Shown here in pieces: positions 62,721 to 64,000 of a stretch of DNA of 64,000 nucleotides. The translations under genes and the position numbers were made by a program. The stretch's first letter is position 1. Each line of letters starts with the position of its first letter. This DNA comes from an uncultured Bacteroidia bacterium (GTDB lineage Bacteria > Bacteroidota > Bacteroidia > Bacteroidales > UBA932). Below the pieces are notes generated by a model. The model did no database searches and was not told the DNA's origin. It saw only the letters and a list, made by a program, of their open reading frames with translations. The DNA lies in assembly GCA_902769525.1 (NCBI GenBank), contig CACXPG010000001.1, forward strand, positions 62,001-126,000, given 5' to 3'.

Positions 62721-64000
62721 ATGAGCAGGCTTAGCGAACTCAATACGGGAGAAAAAGGAGTTATCGTCAAGATTCTCGGCCACGGAGGCTTCCGCAAGAG
62801 AATCATAGAAATGGGCTTCATCCAGGGCAAGACCGTGGAAGTTGTCCACAGAGCCCCTCTTCAGGATCCGGTAGAGTATCAGATTCTGGGCTACCACGTC
62901 TCGCTCAGGCTCAAAGAGGCCTCCCAGATAGAAGTTATTTCTGTAGAGGAAGCCGAGCATCTGGCCCAGGAGCACAATCCCAAGACCGGCAATTTCGTCC
63001 CGACGTGCATCGGATGCAAGGAAGCAGGATGCAAGTTCAGAGACTCCATCCAGCAGACAACACAAGAGGAAGACGCGCTTTATCGCGGAGCTAGAGAAAA
63101 GAGCAAGGAAATAACCGTAGCCCTGGTGGGAAATCCCAACTGCGGCAAGACCAGCCTTTTCAACAGGGCCAGCGGAAGCCACCAGAGAGTGGGCAACTAC
63201 TCGGGAGTGACAGTAGACGCCGTCAAGGGAAAGATGTACTACAAAGGCTACCGGTTCACCCTGATAGACCTTCCTGGAACCTATTCAATCTCCGCCTACA
63301 GTCCTGAGGAGAAATATGTCAGGCATTCAATAGTCAACGACAAGCCGGACGTTATCCTCAATGTGGTGGACTCCTCCAATCTGGAAAGAAATCTCTTTCT
63401 GACCACCCAGCTTATTGACATGAACCTGAGGATGGTCATCGCCCTGAACATGTTCGACGAGCTGGAACACAAGGGCGACTCCCTGAACTACAAGGAACTG
63501 GAAAAGCTCCTCGGAGTGCCGATGGTTCCTACCGTATCTGTAAACGGAAAGGGTATCGCAGAGCTTTTCAACACTATTATAGAACTGTACGAAGAAGGCG
63601 ACGAGATAGAATCCACAGACGCTTCCGGAAAATATCCGCTCCAGAAAAACCGGAAGGACGCCGCTTCCAAAGATTCCGTGATTGGCATTCTCAAGCACAT
63701 CCACATCAACCACGGTCCTGTAATAGAGAAGAGCATAGATGCCATCAGGCAAGAAATATACAAGAACCCTAACGCTATGGACGAGTACACCCCTCGTTAC
63801 ATAGCAATACGTATACTGCAGAAAGACAAGGAGATAGAAAAGGTCCTGGACACCTTCTCCAACAAAGATGAAATCCTTGCGGCAAGAGACCGCGAGGCAA
63901 AGGCCATAGAAAAGGAGCTCGGCGATTCGCCTGAGAACGCCATAATGGACGCCAAGTACGGTTTCATAGACGGAGCGCTGAGAGAAACTTATCGCAGAGG
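62721..64000 (+). CDS. feoB: Ferrous iron transporter, FeoA-FeoB fusion (3' end outside window)
   Basis: Open frame of 426 codons to the window edge. Residues 1-75 are a FeoA SH3-like domain, then a linker with cysteines at 96, 99 and 104 (TCIGCKEAGCKF), then the FeoB G domain with G1 GNPNCGKT (137-144), DLPGTYS and NMFDE, and the start of the helical GDI region. The membrane part lies beyond base 64000. It imports Fe2+ across the inner membrane. The FeoA-FeoB fusion is usual in Bacteroidota. Confidence 0.95.
   Translation, partial: MSRLSELNTGEKGVIVKILGHGGFRKRIIEMGFIQGKTVEVVHRAPLQDPVEYQILGYHVSLRLKEASQIEVISVEEAEHLAQEHNPKTGNFVPTCIGCKEAGCKFRDSIQQTTQEEDALYRGAREKSKEITVALVGNPNCGKTSLFNRASGSHQRVGNYSGVTVDAVKGKMYYKGYRFTLIDLPGTYSISAYSPEEKYVRHSIVNDKPDVILNVVDSSNLERNLFLTTQLIDMNLRMVIALNMFDELEHKGDSLNYKELEKLLGVPMVPTVSVNGKGIAELFNTIIELYEEGDEIESTDASGKYPLQKNRKDAASKDSVIGILKHIHINHGPVIEKSIDAIRQEIYKNPNAMDEYTPRYIAIRILQKDKEIEKVLDTFSNKDEILAARDREAKAIEKELGDSPENAIMDAKYGFIDGALRETYRR

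Noticed and set aside
1-64000. CRISPR arrays, tRNA or rRNA genes, insertion sequences, prophage or toxin-antitoxin pairs
   Set aside because: No regular repeats, cloverleaf sequences, transposase or phage proteins were recognised; the Fic protein has no small antitoxin gene beside it and carries its own inhibitory motif.

Overview
This 64 kb window is a gene-dense chromosomal segment of roughly balanced base composition from a member of the Bacteroidota, most likely an uncultured gut-type Bacteroidales. Supporting signs are the many TAnnTTTG (-7) boxes before genes, in a few cases with TTTG-like -33 elements, the scarcity of Shine-Dalgarno sequences, the Bacteroidota families DUF4270, DUF4294, DUF3098, DUF4465, GSCFA and DUF5117, an Oar-like TonB receptor, a FeoA-FeoB fusion and the Rnf order B-C-D-G-E-A. 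I cannot assign a genus. No rRNA, tRNA, CRISPR array, insertion sequence or prophage was seen, and no gap between genes exceeds 300 bases.

Layout. 1-1532: a secreted zinc metalloprotease cut by the window edge. 1745-13291: an unbroken leftward run of 15 genes (merR-like, nif3-like, zinc ribbon/coiled coil, class III aminotransferase, dnaB, DUF3108, rseC-like, rnfBCDGEA, TPR) that ends at a strong hairpin terminator. 13394-19252: a rightward cluster of alaS, an LptF/G permease, fmt and thiN. 19249-23188: a CNT nucleoside transporter divergent from tgt and a second LptF/G permease. 23203-29002: an SDR threonine dehydrogenase-like gene, queG with a GSCFA gene, and two paralogous secreted esterases that flank a Fic-HTH gene. 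29086-39674: the spc/alpha ribosomal cluster from rplQ back to rplP, with rpoA, secY, map and infA. 39904-46179: dipeptidase, GltS-type carrier, DUF4294 protein, lpxH, uppP, DUF3098 and ftsX. 46253-52252: a GT5-like half protein with DUF4270, a lone TonB receptor, and the metK leader. 52253-64000: metK, a J-domain-like/TonB fusion, mutS2, hisJ-like, comF, cdaA, a small secreted protein, a C69 peptidase, a DUF4465 lipoprotein and feoAB (cut by the right edge).

How the genes work together. Rnf couples ferredoxin:NAD+ redox to an ion gradient, and the GltS- and CNT-type carriers could use such a gradient. Two LptF/G permeases, lpxH and uppP serve the envelope. tgt and queG are both queuosine genes. 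cdaA makes c-di-AMP. metK lies under a probable SAM-II riboswitch. The points most worth a second look are the secreted J-domain-like/TonB fusion with HPS in place of HPD, the metK SAM-II leader with a competing downstream strand, the exact 13-bp direct repeat at 22-bp period over the fic promoter, a palindrome between the promoter boxes of the TonB receptor gene, the separation of rplP from rpsC by a new promoter, and a set of genes whose -7 box lies only 6-8 nt from the start codon, which suggests leaderless or nearly leaderless mRNAs.
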